60,975 nt of DNA. It comes from Streptomyces lichenis. Lineage in GTDB: Bacteria > Actinomycetota > Actinomycetes > Streptomycetales > Streptomycetaceae. The stretch's first letter is position 1. Each line of letters begins with the position of its first letter. The translations under genes and the position numbers were made by a program. This document shows, in pieces, positions 53,768 through 60,975 of this stretch. The stretch is taken from positions 1 through 60,975 of the forward strand of contig NZ_JALPTH010000036.1 in the NCBI RefSeq assembly GCF_023218175.1, given 5' to 3'. Below the pieces are notes generated by a model, which was given only the letters and a program-made list of their open reading frames with translations, was not told where the DNA came from and searched no databases.

Positions 53768-55084
53768 TCACGCCCCCAGCAGGGACTGCCCGCAGACCCG
53801 GATGACCTGGCCGTTGACGGCGGCGGAGGCGGGGTCGGCGAGCCAGGCGGTGGTCTCGGCGACGTCCTCGGGCAGTCCGCCTTGGGCGAGGGAGTTCATC
53901 CGGCGGCCCGCCTCCCGGATGAGCAGGGGGACCGCGGCGGTCATCCGGGTCTCGATGAACCCGGGGGCGACCGCGTTGACGGTGACGCCGTGCTCGGCGG
54001 CGGCGCGGGGGGCGAGGGCGCGGACCAGGCCGATGATCCCGGCCTTGCTCGCCGCGTAGTTGGTCTGGCCGGTGTTGCCGGCGATGCCCGCGATGGAGGC
54101 GGTGGCGATCACGGTGCCGCCCCGGCGTATCGCCCCGGTGGCCAGCAGCGCGTCGGTGGTGGTGAGGACGGCGGCGAGGTTGACGTCCAGGACGGTGTTC
54201 CAGCGCTCGGCGGGCATGTTGGCCAGCCGGCGGTCGCGGGTGATGCCCGCGTTGTGGACCAGGGCGTCCAGGCCGTCGGGGGCGGCGGACGCGATGTGCT
54301 CGGCGGCGTCGGGGGCGGTGATGTCGAGGGGGAGCGGGGTGCCGCCGAGGCGTTCGGCGGTGCGGGTGAGGGCGGCTTGGGCGCCGGGGACGTCGAGGCA
54401 GAGGACATGGGCCCCGTCCCGGGCGAGGGCGGTGGCGACGGCGGCGCCGATGCCCTGGGCGGCGCCGGTGATGAGGGCGGTGCGGCCGGCGAGGGGGCGG
54501 GCGGGGTCGCCCGGAGAGGTGGGGAGGGTGCCGGTGGTGTCGAGGACCTGGCCGCTGAGGTACGCGGACCTGGGGGAGAGCAGGAAGCGGAGGGTGGACT
54601 CGGCGGCGGCCGGGTCGGTGAGCCGGAGGAGGTTGACGGTGCTGCCGTGGCCGATCTCCTTGCCCAGGGAGCGGACGAACCCCTCCAACGCCTGCTGGGC
54701 GGCTGCCTGATGGTGGTCGGCGGCCGAGAGCGGCGCACCGGCGAGGACGATCCGGCCGCTGGGGGCGAGCCGCCGGACGACCGGGTGGAGGGCGGTGTGC
54801 ACCTCGGCCAGGTCGGCGGGGGTGGCGAGGTGGGTGGCGTCCAGCAGGACGGCGGCGTACCGCTCGCCGGGGGTGCCGGAGGCGGGTGGGAGCCCCGCGC
54901 GGGTCGCGGTGTCGGCCAGCCCGTCCAGGCCCTTGGGGCCCGCGGTGAGGTGCAGCAGCGGGCCGTCCAGGGCGGGGGTCCGCTCGGACCACCGGCGCAG
55001 CGGGGTGGGTTGGGGCAGTCCGAGGCGCCGGGTCAGAAAGCGGCCCGGTGCGGTGCTGGTGAGACGCAGATAGCGGTCGGCCAT
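53768..55084 (-). CDS. high-molecular-weight 3-oxoacyl-ACP/CoA reductase (FabG4-like)
   Basis: A 438-residue FabG of the long type. The N-terminal ~200 residues are a degenerate Rossmann domain (it ends LRFLLSPRSAYLSGQVLDTT). The C-terminal half is a complete SDR: TALITGAAQGIGAAVATALA near 205, LVHNAGITRDRRLA near 278, Ser in ATASIAGIAGNTG near 330 and YxxxK in TNYAASKAGIIGL near 343. It should reduce 3-ketoacyl thioesters with NADH or NADPH. It is co-transcribed with the MaoC gene and divergent from the thiolase gene, sharing a 71-bp promoter region with an inverted repeat. Confidence 0.9.
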   Translation of the reverse strand: MADRYLRLTSTAPGRFLTRRLGLPQPTPLRRWSERTPALDGPLLHLTAGPKGLDGLADTATRAGLPPASGTPGERYAAVLLDATHLATPADLAEVHTALHPVVRRLAPSGRIVLAGAPLSAADHHQAAAQQALEGFVRSLGKEIGHGSTVNLLRLTDPAAAESTLRFLLSPRSAYLSGQVLDTTGTLPTSPGDPARPLAGRTALITGAAQGIGAAVATALARDGAHVLCLDVPGAQAALTRTAERLGGTPLPLDITAPDAAEHIASAAPDGLDALVHNAGITRDRRLANMPAERWNTVLDVNLAAVLTTTDALLATGAIRRGGTVIATASIAGIAGNTGQTNYAASKAGIIGLVRALAPRAAAEHGVTVNAVAPGFIETRMTAAVPLLIREAGRRMNSLAQGGLPEDVAETTAWLADPASAAVNGQVIRVCGQSLLGA

Positions 55085-55112
55085 TGTCGAAGCTCCCTGC
55101 CCGGTCGTAGAT

Positions 55113-55126
55113 TTACTCCAGAGTAA
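55113..55126. promoter_or_regulatory. inverted-repeat operator in the fabG-thiolase divergent promoter
   Basis: TTACTC-CA-GAGTAA is an inverted repeat with 6-bp arms. A further TTACTC half-site lies at 55129-55134. It is A/T-rich in a GC-rich region and centred in the 71-bp gap, so one regulator could control both directions. Confidence 0.65.
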
Positions 55127-55155
55127 GGTTACTCAGAGGTCAGGAGCTGGTCGAG

Positions 55156-56421
55156 ATGATGCCGCCGGGAACGCCTCGCAGGGTCGCCGTCATCGGCGGC
55201 AGCCGTATCCCGTTCGCGCGCTCCGACGGGCCGTACGCCACCGCCTCCAACCAGGAGATGCTCACCGCCGCCCTGGACGGTCTGGTCGAGCGGTACGGGC
55301 TCGAAGGGCGGGGCGCGGTCGGCGAGTTCGTCGCCGGGGCGGTGCTCAAGCACAGCCGGGACTTCAATCTGGCGCGGGAGACCGTGCTCGGCTCCAAGCT
55401 GGACCCGCGTACGCCGGCGTACGACATCCAGCAGGCCTGCGGCACCGGGCTCCAGGCGGTGATCGCCGCCGCCAACAAGATCGCCCTGGGGGCGGTGGAC
55501 GCCGCGGTGGCCGGGGGCGCCGACACCGCCAGCGACGCCCCGCTCGGGGTCGACGACCGTCTGCGCCGCATCCTGTTGGAGGCCAGGCGGGCGAAGGGCA
55601 CCGCCGCGCGGATACGGGCGCTGGCCCGCGTACGCCCGGGGCATCTCGTCCCCGAGATCCCGCGCAACGCCGAGCCGCGCACGGGGCTCTCCATGGGCGA
55701 GCACGCCGCGCGCACCGCCCGGGCCTCCGGCGTCGGCCGGGTGGAGCAGGACGAGTTGGCCGCCACCAGCCACCGACGGCTGGCCGCCGCGTACGAACGG
55801 GGCTTCTTCGACCCGCTGGTGGTGCCCTACCGCGGGCTCACCCGCGACCAGAACCTCCGCCCGGATTCCTCGGTGGAGCAACTGGCGCGGCTCCGGCCGG
55901 TGTTCGGGACCGACCAGCCGGGCGCCACCATGACGGCCGGCAACTCCACGCCGCTCACCGACGGTGCCGCGGTGGTGCTGCTGGCGAGCGAGGAGTGGGC
56001 CGAGGCGCGCGGACTGGCGCCGCAGGCCTACCTCACGCTGTACGAGAGCGGGGCGGTGGACCATGTGCACGGCGAGGACGGGCTGCTGATGGCCCCGGCG
56101 TACGCGGTGCCCCGGCTGCTGGAGCGGGCCGGGCTCGGGATCGAGGACTTCGACCTGGTCGAGATCCACGAGGCCTTCGCCTCCCAGGTGCTGGCCACCC
56201 TCGCCGCCTGGGAGAAGCAGGGGCTGGCGCCGGTGGACCGGGCCCGGCTCAACGCGGCGGGCTCCTCGCTCGCCACCGGACATCCGTTCGCGGCGACCGG
56301 GGCCCGGATCACCGCCACCCTCGCCGCGCTGCTGGCCGAGCGGGACCGCCCGGGACGCGGTCTCATCTCGATCTGCGCGGCCGGCGGCCTCGGGGTCACC
56401 GCCATCCTCGAACGCCCCTGA
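55156..56421 (+). CDS. acetyl-CoA C-acetyltransferase (FadA2/FadI-like thiolase)
   Basis: A 421-residue thiolase that makes or cleaves 3-ketoacyl-CoA. The acylated Cys is C95 in IQQACGTGLQAV. The His of the covering loop is in LVEIHEAFASQVLATL near residue 333, and the second catalytic Cys is in ISICAAGGLGV near 407. NAAGSSLATGHPFAATGARI near 370 is the third signature. The ATG at 55156 follows AGGTCAGGAG. It is divergent from fabG/maoC and followed 34 nt later by an acyl-CoA ligase. Together they suggest fatty-acid or related chain metabolism. Confidence 0.92.
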   Translation: MMPPGTPRRVAVIGGSRIPFARSDGPYATASNQEMLTAALDGLVERYGLEGRGAVGEFVAGAVLKHSRDFNLARETVLGSKLDPRTPAYDIQQACGTGLQAVIAAANKIALGAVDAAVAGGADTASDAPLGVDDRLRRILLEARRAKGTAARIRALARVRPGHLVPEIPRNAEPRTGLSMGEHAARTARASGVGRVEQDELAATSHRRLAAAYERGFFDPLVVPYRGLTRDQNLRPDSSVEQLARLRPVFGTDQPGATMTAGNSTPLTDGAAVVLLASEEWAEARGLAPQAYLTLYESGAVDHVHGEDGLLMAPAYAVPRLLERAGLGIEDFDLVEIHEAFASQVLATLAAWEKQGLAPVDRARLNAAGSSLATGHPFAATGARITATLAALLAERDRPGRGLISICAAGGLGVTAILERP

Positions 56422-56455
56422 GGCCCCGTATCCCCCCATGACGAAGGAGCCGCAC

Positions 56456-58360
56456 GTGACCGTCCAGCTCATCCCGCCGCACCGCCGCCATGTGGAGGGC
56501 GCGGTGCACGAGGTCTCCGTCCCCCCGCTGGTGGCGCCCGTCACGGAGGGGTCACTCGCCGACATCCCCTTCACCAACGCCCGCGAGGCCCCCTCGGACG
56601 CCGTCATCAGCCGCAAGGACGCCGAGGGCCGGTGGACCGACGTCACGGCGGAGGCCTTCGCCGCCGAGGTGCTGGCCGTGGCCAAGGGCCTGGTCGCGAC
56701 CGGGCTGCGCCCCGGCGACCGGCTCGCCCTGATGGCCCGTACCACCTACGAGTGGACGCTGGTCGACTTCGCCGCCTGGGCCGCCGGGCTGATCACCGTG
56801 CCCATCTACCCCACCTCCTCCGCCTTCCAGGCCCGCTGGATCCTGGAGGACTCCGGCGCCGCGGGCTGTGTGGTGGAGTCCACCGCGCAGGCCCGGCTGA
56901 TCAGCGCCGAGCGGCGGCAGCTGCCCGGGCTGCGCGAGCTGTGGGCGGTGGACACCGGGGCCGTGGACACCCTGAAGGCGGCCGGCAAGGACGTCCCCGA
57001 CGAGGTGGTCACCGCCCGCCGGGCCGGGCTCGACCCGCGGTCGGTCGCCACCCTGATCTACACCTCCGGCACCACCGGCCGCCCCAAGGGCTGCGTGCTC
57101 ACCCACAACAACTTCTTCGCCGAGGTGGACAACGCCGTCGAACTGCTCCACCCGGTCTTCAAGTCGGTCAGCGCCGAGCCCGCCGCCACCCTGCTCTTCC
57201 TCCCCCTCAGCCATGTCTTCGGCCGGATGGTCGCCATCGGCTGCCTGCGCGCCCGGGTGCGGCTGGGCCACGCCCCGTCCATCCAGACCGACGACCTCCT
57301 CGCCGACCTGGCCGGCTTCCGCCCGACGTTCCTGCTGGCCATCCCGTACGTCCTGGAGAAGGTCTACAACACCGGCCGGGCCACCGCCGAGAAGATGGGC
57401 CGGGCCTCCTCCTTCGACCGGGCCGCCGCCATCGCCCGCCGCTACGGCGAGGCCGTGGAGGCCGCCCAGCACGGCACCGGGCCGGGGCCGTCCTTCGCCC
57501 TGCGGGCCGCCCGGGCGCTCTACGACCCGCTGGTCTACCGCCGTATCCGCGCGGCGCTCGGCGGCAAGGTGCGGTACGCGATCTGCGGCGGCTCCCCGCT
57601 CGGGCGGCGGCTGGCCTCCTTCTACGCGGGCGCCGGGATCGACATCTTCGAGGGGTACGGGCTGACCGAGACCACCGCCGCCTCCACGGTCACCCCGCCG
57701 CTGAAGCCCAGGATGGGCACGGTCGGCTGGCCGCTGCCGGGCACCTCGGTGCGGATCGCGCCGGACGGGGAGGTGCTGCTCGGCGGGGAGCACGTCTTCA
57801 CCGGCTACTGGGACGCCGGGAGCGGTACGGTCGTGCCGGCCACCGACCGCGACGGCTGGTTCCCCACCGGCGACCTGGGCGCGCTGGACGAGGACGGCTA
57901 CCTCACCATCACCGGCCGCAAGAAGGACATCATCGTCACCTCGGGCGGCAAGAACGTGGCCCCGGCCCCGCTGGAGGACTGGCTGCGCGCCCATCCGCTG
58001 GTCTCCCAGTGCATGGTCGTCGGCGACGACCGCCCCTATGTCACCGCCCTGCTCACCCTGGAGCCGGACGGCCTGGCCCACTGGCGCCGGATGCACAAGA
58101 AGGACGAGGTATCGCTCCGCGAGCTGGTCACCGACCCCGAGCTGCTGGCCGCGCTCCAGCGGGCGGTGGACGACGCCAACCGGCTGGTCTCCCGCGCCGA
58201 GTCCATCCGCGCCTTCCGGGTGCTGACCGCCGACTTCACCGAGGACGCGGGCCACCTCACGCCCTCGCTCAAGCTGCGGCGGGCGGCGATCGCCCGGGAC
58301 TTCGCCGACGACATAGCCGCGCTGTACGCCGGACGGGGGAAACCTCCCGCCGGCCGATGA
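56456..58360 (+). CDS. long-chain fatty-acid--CoA ligase (AMP-binding)
   Basis: A 634-residue adenylate-forming enzyme that activates fatty acids to acyl-CoA. The P-loop motif is LIYTSGTTGRPKGCVLTH near residue 200, then FEGYGLTETTAAS near 400, the ATP-binding GWFPTGDLGALDEDGYLTI near 480 and the hinge/A8 motif GRKKDIIVTSGGKN near 500. It has the FadD15-like length. I prefer the GTG at 56456, 6 nt after AAGGAG; the ATG at 56438 would include that Shine-Dalgarno in its coding region. It is probably co-transcribed with the thiolase. Confidence 0.9.
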   Translation: MTVQLIPPHRRHVEGAVHEVSVPPLVAPVTEGSLADIPFTNAREAPSDAVISRKDAEGRWTDVTAEAFAAEVLAVAKGLVATGLRPGDRLALMARTTYEWTLVDFAAWAAGLITVPIYPTSSAFQARWILEDSGAAGCVVESTAQARLISAERRQLPGLRELWAVDTGAVDTLKAAGKDVPDEVVTARRAGLDPRSVATLIYTSGTTGRPKGCVLTHNNFFAEVDNAVELLHPVFKSVSAEPAATLLFLPLSHVFGRMVAIGCLRARVRLGHAPSIQTDDLLADLAGFRPTFLLAIPYVLEKVYNTGRATAEKMGRASSFDRAAAIARRYGEAVEAAQHGTGPGPSFALRAARALYDPLVYRRIRAALGGKVRYAICGGSPLGRRLASFYAGAGIDIFEGYGLTETTAASTVTPPLKPRMGTVGWPLPGTSVRIAPDGEVLLGGEHVFTGYWDAGSGTVVPATDRDGWFPTGDLGALDEDGYLTITGRKKDIIVTSGGKNVAPAPLEDWLRAHPLVSQCMVVGDDRPYVTALLTLEPDGLAHWRRMHKKDEVSLRELVTDPELLAALQRAVDDANRLVSRAESIRAFRVLTADFTEDAGHLTPSLKLRRAAIARDFADDIAALYAGRGKPPAGR

Positions 58361-58433
58361 CTTCCGCCCCCGCCCCCGGTCCACCCTTCGGGAAACGCGA
58401 GGAACAGGACCCGACCGCGGACGGAGCAGGACC

Positions 58434-59042
58434 ATGACCAAGGTGATGACCGAGGCCAGCATGTCCCTGGACGGATATGTCTCCGGCCCCGACTTCAGCG
58501 GCTTCGACCTGCTGTTCCAGTGGTACGAGCGGGGCGACGTGGTGGTGGAGACCGCCGACCCCGAGCTGACCTTCCGCCTCACCGAGGTCAGCTCCACCTA
58601 CTGGCACCGGCTGATCGCCGAGACCGGGGCACTGGTGGTCGGCCGCACGCTCTTCGACCACGTGGAGGGGTGGGGCGGCCGCCACCCCATGGACGTCCCG
58701 GTCGTCCTGCTCAGCCACTCCGTCCCCGACGGCTGGCCCCGCGCCGACGCCCCCTTCCACGTCGTCACCGAGGGCGGCATCGAACGCGCCGTCGCCGTCG
58801 CCCGCGAACTGGCCGGCGACAAGAACGTGGTCCTCAACTCCGGCACCATCGCCACCCAGGCCCTGGAGGCGGGCCTCCTGGACGAGGTCTGCGTCGACCT
58901 GGTCCCCGTCATCCTCGGCGCCGGCACCCCCTTCTTCACCACCCCGGCGAACGCCCCCTACACCCTGGACGGCCCCCTCTCCATCGCCGAGGGCGACCGG
59001 GTGACGCATCTGCGGTACCGGGTGCGGTACGGGGAGCGGTAG
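58434..59042 (+). CDS. dihydrofolate reductase-like / RibD C-terminal domain protein
   Basis: A 202-residue protein with the DHFR/RibD-C reductase fold. It begins with MTEASMSLDGYVSGPDFSGF, the usual family opening. ALVVGRTLFDHVEGWGG near residue 70 and VVLNSGTIATQALEAGLLDE near 130 cover the NADPH site, and VPVILGAGTPFF near 165 is the late conserved strand. Members of this family in actinobacteria have no defined substrate and are not the main DHFR. The ATG at 58434 follows GGAGCAGGA. It is convergent with the DUF1992 gene. Confidence 0.88.
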   Translation: MTKVMTEASMSLDGYVSGPDFSGFDLLFQWYERGDVVVETADPELTFRLTEVSSTYWHRLIAETGALVVGRTLFDHVEGWGGRHPMDVPVVLLSHSVPDGWPRADAPFHVVTEGGIERAVAVARELAGDKNVVLNSGTIATQALEAGLLDEVCVDLVPVILGAGTPFFTTPANAPYTLDGPLSIAEGDRVTHLRYRVRYGER

Positions 59043-59057
59043 GCCGTACGCGCGGCC

Positions 59058-59465
59058 TCAGCCGCCCTCCTCCCGGGCCTCCCGCCACTCCCGGACCGCC
59101 GCGTCCACGTCGAAGGGGGCCAGGCCCAGGGGCGGGCCCGGTGGGGGGCGGCGGAGGGCGGTGGTGATCTTCTCGTTGACCGCTTCCAGACGGCGGCGGA
59201 CCTCGGCCTCGGTGCGGGCGGTGGCGGTGGCGGCCAAGGCGTCCTCGGCCTCCTTGCGGAGGGCCAGGGCGGGCGGCAGGACCGAGACGCCCTCGCGGTG
59301 CATCTTGTCCTTGACCCACCACTGCTCGTCGTAGGGGGCGGAGTCGTCGGCCAGCGGCTTGCCGAAGCCGGGCAGGGCGCGGAAGTCGCCGCGCTCGGAC
59401 GCCTCGCGGATCTGCCGGTCGACGAAGGACTCGAAGCTCACACCGGGCGGTTTGCGTTCGGTCAT
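59058..59465 (-). CDS. DUF1992 (DnaJ-C28-like) protein
   Basis: A 135-residue soluble protein. The DUF1992 region is VDRQIREASERGDFRALPGF near residues 16-35 followed by GKPLADDSAPYDEQWWVKDK and MHREGVSVLPPALALRKEAE. The C-terminus is helical and ends in Arg/Glu. The domain is shared with the human DNAJC28 conserved region, but no J-domain is present. Function unknown. ATG at 59465. It is convergent with the DHFR-like gene and follows the cold-shock gene on the minus strand. Confidence 0.85.
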   Translation of the reverse strand: MTERKPPGVSFESFVDRQIREASERGDFRALPGFGKPLADDSAPYDEQWWVKDKMHREGVSVLPPALALRKEAEDALAATATARTEAEVRRRLEAVNEKITTALRRPPPGPPLGLAPFDVDAAVREWREAREEGG

Positions 59466-59511
59466 GAGGCCAAGGGTAGGGCGGCCCGGAAATTGGGGGG
59501 CCGGGAAAGGC

Positions 59512-59560
59512 AGGAGCCCCCGCCGGCCGGCCGGGAAGGCCGAACGCGGAAGGGGCTCCT
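59512..59560 (-). terminator. possible terminator after the cold-shock gene
   Basis: AGGAGCCCC (59512-59520) can pair with GGGGCTCCT (59552-59560), with smaller GGCC pairing inside the 31-nt loop. It lies 40 nt after the csp stop. Moderate strength. Confidence 0.5.
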
Positions 59561-59599
59561 TGGGTACTGCTACGTCGTGGCGATCACGACCCGGCCGAA

Positions 59600-59803
59600 C
59601 TAGGCCGGGGTGACGTTCTCCGCCTGCGGGCCCTTCGGGCCCTGGGTGACGTCGAAGTTCACCAGCTGGTTCTCCTCGAGGGAGCGGAAGCCGGAGGCGT
59701 TGATCGCGGAGTAGTGGACGAAGACATCCGGGCCGCCGCCGTCCTGGGCGATGAAGCCGAAGCCCTTTTCAGCGTTGAACCACTTGACGGTTCCGGTAGC
59801 CAT
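59600..59803 (-). CDS. cold-shock domain protein (CspA family)
   Basis: A 67-residue single OB-fold RNA/DNA-binding protein. RNP1 is NAEKGFGFIAQDGG near residues 11-24, and RNP2 is PDVFVHYSAINASGF near 26-40. It ends KGPQAENVTPA, as usual for streptomycete Csps. The ATG at 59803 follows AAGGAGGG at ideal distance; the longer in-frame start at 59851 lies in the leader. The gene has an unusually A/T-rich ~85-nt leader with a 5' hairpin, which suggests post-transcriptional control, as for other Csps. Confidence 0.95.
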   Translation of the reverse strand: MATGTVKWFNAEKGFGFIAQDGGGPDVFVHYSAINASGFRSLEENQLVNFDVTQGPKGPQAENVTPA

Positions 59804-59867
59804 AAGCCCTCCTTGGGCCAAAGGGTCGCCCTGCTCCAGAACCTGAAACAAGTCTGAAAATTACAAA

Positions 59868-59895
59868 AGCCTGCGGGTCACATGCTCCGCAGGCT
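59868..59895 (-). promoter_or_regulatory. 5' leader hairpin of the cold-shock gene
   Basis: On the minus strand AGCCTGCGG-(10 nt)-CCGCAGGCT forms a perfect 9-bp hairpin, followed by TTTTGTAATTTTC. It sits at or just after the predicted transcription start. It may stabilise the mRNA or act as an attenuator or thermosensor. Confidence 0.6.
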
Positions 59896-59923
59896 CTGTA
59901 CTGCAAGGGAAACCAAACTGCAA
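59895..59923 (-). promoter_or_regulatory. vegetative-type promoter of the cold-shock gene
   Basis: Minus-strand TTGCAG (59923-59918), 17-nt spacer, TACAGA (59900-59895). The start should fall near 59888, giving a leader of about 85 nt. Confidence 0.6.
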
Positions 59924-60049
59924 CTTGCGATGAGCGTAGCACGCACGGTGCGCGCATGGGTAGAGGGAAAGATCACTTCACCCGGATGTTTGACGGAGTT
60001 CATGTGGGCTGACCGGTGCCCCCTGGGCGGGTCGGGACGCCGACGGGTC

Positions 60050-60055
60050 TAGCCT
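60050..60055 (+). promoter_or_regulatory. -10 box of mqnA, leaderless
   Basis: TAGCCT ends 8 nt before the GTG at 60064, with no ribosome binding site. Confidence 0.5.
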
Positions 60056-60063
60056 GTTGAGTC

Positions 60064-60930
60064 GTGGACAATTCAACCGACGACCCCCAGCCCAGCCGGC
60101 CGCGCGTCGGGCACATCCAGTTCCTGAACTGCCTGCCCCTGTACTGGGGCCTCGCCCGCACCGGAACGCTCCTCGACCTGGAGCTCACCAAGGACACCCC
60201 GGAGAAGCTCAGCGAGCAGCTGGTGCGCGGTGATCTCGACATCGGCCCGGTCACCCTCGTCGAGTACCTGCGGCACGCCGACGAGCTGGTCGCCTTCCCG
60301 GATCTGGCGGTCGGCTGCGACGGGCCCGTCATGTCCTGTGTGATCGTCTCCCAGCGCCCGCTGACCGAGCTGGACGGGGCCCGGGTGGCCCTCGGCTCCA
60401 CCTCGCGCACCTCCGTGCGCCTGGCGCAGCTGCTGCTGGCCGAGCGGTACGGGGTGGCGCCGGACTACTTCAGCTGCCCCCCGGACCTCGGCACGATGAT
60501 GCAGGAGGCCGAGGCCGCCGTGCTGATCGGCGACGCCGCCCTGCGGGCCTCCCTCCATGACGCGCCGCGGCTGGGGCTCCAGGTCCACGACCTCGGGCAG
60601 CTGTGGAAGGAGTGGACCGGGCTGCCGTTCGTCTTCGCGGTCTGGGCGGTGCGCCGGGACTACCTGGCCCGCGAGCCCGAGACGGTGCGCCAGGTGCACG
60701 AGGCGTTCCTCGCCTCCCGCGACCTCTCGCTGGAGGAGGTCGCCAAGGTGGCCGAGCAGGCCGCCCGCTGGGAGGCGTTCGACGCCGAACTGCTGGAACG
60801 CTACTTCACCACCCTCGACTTCCGCTTCGCCGCCGAGCAGCTCGCCGGGGTAAGGGAGTTCGCCCGGCGCACCGGGCCGACGACAGGCTTCCCGGCGGAC
60901 GTCCGGGTGGAACTGCTGGGCGCCCTCTGA
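60064..60930 (+). CDS. mqnA: MqnA, chorismate dehydratase
   Basis: A 288-residue enzyme with a periplasmic-binding-protein-like fold but no signal peptide, so it is cytosolic. It dehydrates chorismate to 3-enolpyruvyl benzoate, the first step of the futalosine menaquinone pathway. It starts RVGHIQFLNCLPLYWGL (about 14-30), the family signature, and contains DLDIGPVTLVEYL, VALGSTSRTSVRLAQLLL near 110 and AVLIGDAALRA near 158. GLPFVFAVWAVRRDYL near 190 is the other lobe. The GTG start follows a leaderless-type -10. mqnE, ubiD, ubiA and ubiX for the same pathway lie 12-18 kb upstream. Confidence 0.93.
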   Translation: MDNSTDDPQPSRPRVGHIQFLNCLPLYWGLARTGTLLDLELTKDTPEKLSEQLVRGDLDIGPVTLVEYLRHADELVAFPDLAVGCDGPVMSCVIVSQRPLTELDGARVALGSTSRTSVRLAQLLLAERYGVAPDYFSCPPDLGTMMQEAEAAVLIGDAALRASLHDAPRLGLQVHDLGQLWKEWTGLPFVFAVWAVRRDYLAREPETVRQVHEAFLASRDLSLEEVAKVAEQAARWEAFDAELLERYFTTLDFRFAAEQLAGVREFARRTGPTTGFPADVRVELLGAL

Positions 60931-60955
60931 CATCCGAGGGGAATACACGGGGGCA

Positions 60956-60975
60956 ATGGCCGCTGGGTGGGGGGG
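60956..60975 (+). other. possible start of a further gene cut by the window end
   Basis: An ATG at 60956 opens a frame (MAAGWG...) that runs off the end, with a G-rich sequence upstream. Too short to judge. Confidence 0.2.

Noticed and set aside
1..60975. tRNA or rRNA genes
   Set aside because: No cloverleaf, CCA end or rRNA signature was recognised by eye; a covariance-model scan would be decisive.

Overview
The window is a high-GC (roughly 73%), densely packed actinobacterial chromosome segment that is almost certainly from a Streptomyces. Third codon positions are strongly G/C, GTG and occasional TTG starts are common, and many genes have a TANNNT box 6-8 nt before the start codon (leaderless transcription). 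The gene content includes streptomycete developmental markers: an ECF sigma factor of the BldN type with its anti-sigma factor RsbN, the BldD-target regulator BdtA, and the redox sensor Rex. No rRNA, tRNA, CRISPR, insertion sequence, prophage or plasmid functions were seen; this is core chromosome with a few accessory genes.

Layout. 1-4.0 kb: HAD phosphatase, MFS transporter, AcuC-type deacetylase and a conserved unknown protein. 4.0-6.9 kb: a deeply conserved actinobacterial string of small excisionase-like HTH protein (BdtA), 32-aa ribosomal protein bS22, atypical epimerase-like SDR and PlsC-type acyltransferase. 6.9-10.5 kb, minus strand: rsbN, bldN and a SerB-like HAD protein; rsbN has a near-perfect sigma-BldN promoter. 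10.6-17.4 kb: glutaredoxin-like protein, then rex-hemA-hemC-(cobA/hemD fusion)-hemB with a clear Rex operator at the front. 17.4-18.5 kb: an imine-reductase remnant beside an HxlR regulator, and a small membrane peptide. 18.5-22.2 kb: divergent argS and class I lysS. 22.3-25.7 kb, minus strand: DUF2637 membrane protein and two DUF3558-like lipoproteins. 26-32 kb: rtcB, SDR, YnfA, Mut7-C/SUKH pair, a cytosolic binding-protein-like ORF and a small unknown. 32.3-40.9 kb: hemL, a phosphoglycerate-mutase-like protein, a deacetylase lipoprotein and the cytochrome c maturation set resA-ccdA-resB-ccsB. 42-49 kb: the late menaquinone (futalosine) genes ubiD, ubiA (mqnP) and ubiX, an Lrp regulator and mqnE. 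50-51.7 kb: a Cys-rich leader peptide followed by a dicarboxylate/amino-acid:cation symporter. 51.9-58.4 kb: a TetR regulator and a MaoC/FabG/thiolase/acyl-CoA ligase fatty-acid module. The end holds a DHFR/RibD-like protein, DUF1992, a cold-shock protein and mqnA.

Functionally the window concentrates respiratory-cofactor supply: tetrapyrrole synthesis from glutamyl-tRNA to uroporphyrinogen III (hemA, hemL, hemB, hemC, hemD), redox control of it by Rex, System II cytochrome c maturation, and menaquinone synthesis (mqnA, mqnE and the prenylation/decarboxylation genes). From memory of S. coelicolor gene order, the left part corresponds to its SCO33xx region and the right part to SCO44xx-45xx, so an evolutionary rearrangement junction probably lies near 27-32 kb.

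The observations most worth following are: a second, synonymously diverged copy of the first codons of hemL 190 bp upstream of the gene; a Cys-rich leader peptide with a 17-bp inverted repeat over its promoter in front of a transporter; an unknown protein translationally coupled on both sides between ubiD and ubiA; an SDR whose catalytic Tyr and Lys appear to be lost; and several new candidate operators in divergent promoter regions.
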